Source of the DNA: Deltaproteobacteria bacterium
GTDB lineage: Bacteria > Desulfobacterota > DSM-4660 > Desulfatiglandales > B25-G16
Direction of reading: 5' to 3'
DNA length: 5,942 nt
Assembly: GCA_020348625.1 (NCBI GenBank)
Contig: CP070752.1
Span: forward strand, 227,951-233,892
Part shown: positions 5,530 through 5,942 of the stretch, in pieces
Numbering within the stretch: the stretch's first letter is position 1
Layout: every line of letters begins with the position of its first letter
Notes under the pieces: generated by a model
What the model was told of the DNA's origin: nothing
The model's database searches: none
The model's input: only the letters and a program-made list of their open reading frames with translations
Position numbers and translations under genes: made by a program

Positions 5530-5942
5530 TTACGCGAAGATGGCCTCTACAAATTCCCGCGGCTGAAATACCTCAAAATCATCGAGGCCCTCGCCTGTGC
5601 AGATGAAGGAGATTGGGATCCCGAGTTTCTGGGAAATACCGATTACCACCCCACCCTTTGCCGTTCCATCCAGTTTGGTCAATATGATATCGGTTACCCC
5701 CAGGGACCGGGCAAATTCTTGAGCCTGGGCAATCGCGTTCTGACCGGTTGTGCTATCGAGCACGAGGGTAACCTTATGGGGAGCACCGGAGAGCTGTTGT
5801 CCAGCTATTCTCTTGATTTTCTTGAGCTCTTCCATGAGGTTAGACTTGGTGTGAAGCCTGCCGGCAGTATCGATGAGAACCCTATTGATGTTCTTGGCTT
5901 GAGCAGCGGCAAGGGCATCGAATACGACTGCTGCCGGATCTG
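5530..5942 (-). CDS. ftsY: Signal recognition particle receptor FtsY, C-terminal part (5' partial)
   Basis: FtsY is the membrane-docking receptor for the signal recognition particle. Its NG-domain GTPase pairs with that of Ffh during co-translational targeting of membrane proteins. The visible 136 residues cover the later part of the G domain: DPAAVVFDA at the window edge, the G3 motif DTAGR (5857-5871) followed by LHTKSNLMEELKKI, then VLDSTTGQNA, the G4 motif TKLDG (5665-5679) with TAKGG, and the closing CTGEGLDDFEVFQPREF. The HTKxNLMEEL sequence after G3, and termination soon after the G5 region with no Met-rich domain, separate it from Ffh. The ATG at 5835 is internal, because the conserved frame continues to the window edge. 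The stop is TAA at 5530-5532. The gene converges on the HD gene, so it is probably not functionally linked to the other genes. Confidence 0.97.
   Translation of the reverse strand, partial: DPAAVVFDALAAAQAKNINRVLIDTAGRLHTKSNLMEELKKIKRIAGQQLSGAPHKVTLVLDSTTGQNAIAQAQEFARSLGVTDIILTKLDGTAKGGVVIGISQKLGIPISFICTGEGLDDFEVFQPREFVEAIFA

Noticed and set aside
5833..5835. ATG (minus strand) as the ftsY start
   Set aside because: The G3 motif DTAGR and DPAAV lie upstream in the same frame; this is an internal Met.

Overview
The window looks like chromosomal DNA from an anaerobic bacterium. The base composition is mixed, genes are closely spaced on one strand, and one protein carries several predicted [4Fe-4S] clusters. 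The overall flavour (an EntE-like acyl/aryl-CoA ligase next to a large flavin/Fe-S enoate-reductase-like enzyme) would fit Desulfobacterota or similar syntrophic or sulfate-reducing degraders. That is an inference from gene content, not a taxonomic identification.

Layout, left to right. (1) 1-1492 (+): a 5'-truncated adenylate-forming ligase of the EntE/DhbE-like group, probably an acyl- or aryl-CoA ligase. (2) 1493-1701: a gap with a good Shine-Dalgarno that leads only to an ATC codon, a small hairpin, and a 9-bp direct repeat. (3) 1702-4284 (+): an 860-residue protein that joins an Old Yellow Enzyme/dienoyl-CoA-reductase-type FMN barrel and its own Fe-S motif to a complete GltD-like Fe-S/FAD/NAD(P)H module. 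(4) 4369-4767 (+): a RidA-superfamily protein lacking the hallmark Arg. (5) 4797-5378 (+): an HD-domain hydrolase with a probable TTG start. (6) 5379-5529: a short convergent gap holding a possible 46-codon ORF and a 7-bp inverted repeat. (7) 5530-5942 (-): the C-terminal part of ftsY, a housekeeping gene that runs off the right edge.

How the genes may work together (inference): the ligase would activate a carboxylic acid to its CoA thioester, and the flavoenzyme would reduce (or, in reverse, oxidise) a C=C bond or similar group of the product with NAD(P)H. The RidA-like and HD proteins follow closely (gaps of 84 and 29 nt) and may be co-transcribed. This resembles, in logic only, pairs such as BaiB/BaiCD (CoA ligase plus OYE-type reductase). 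The substrate cannot be read from the sequence.

The points most worth a second look are the architecture of the flavoenzyme, with its apparently relocated Cys pair and missing active-site Tyr, and the Arg-less RidA protein beside it. No tRNA, rRNA, CRISPR array or insertion sequence was seen.
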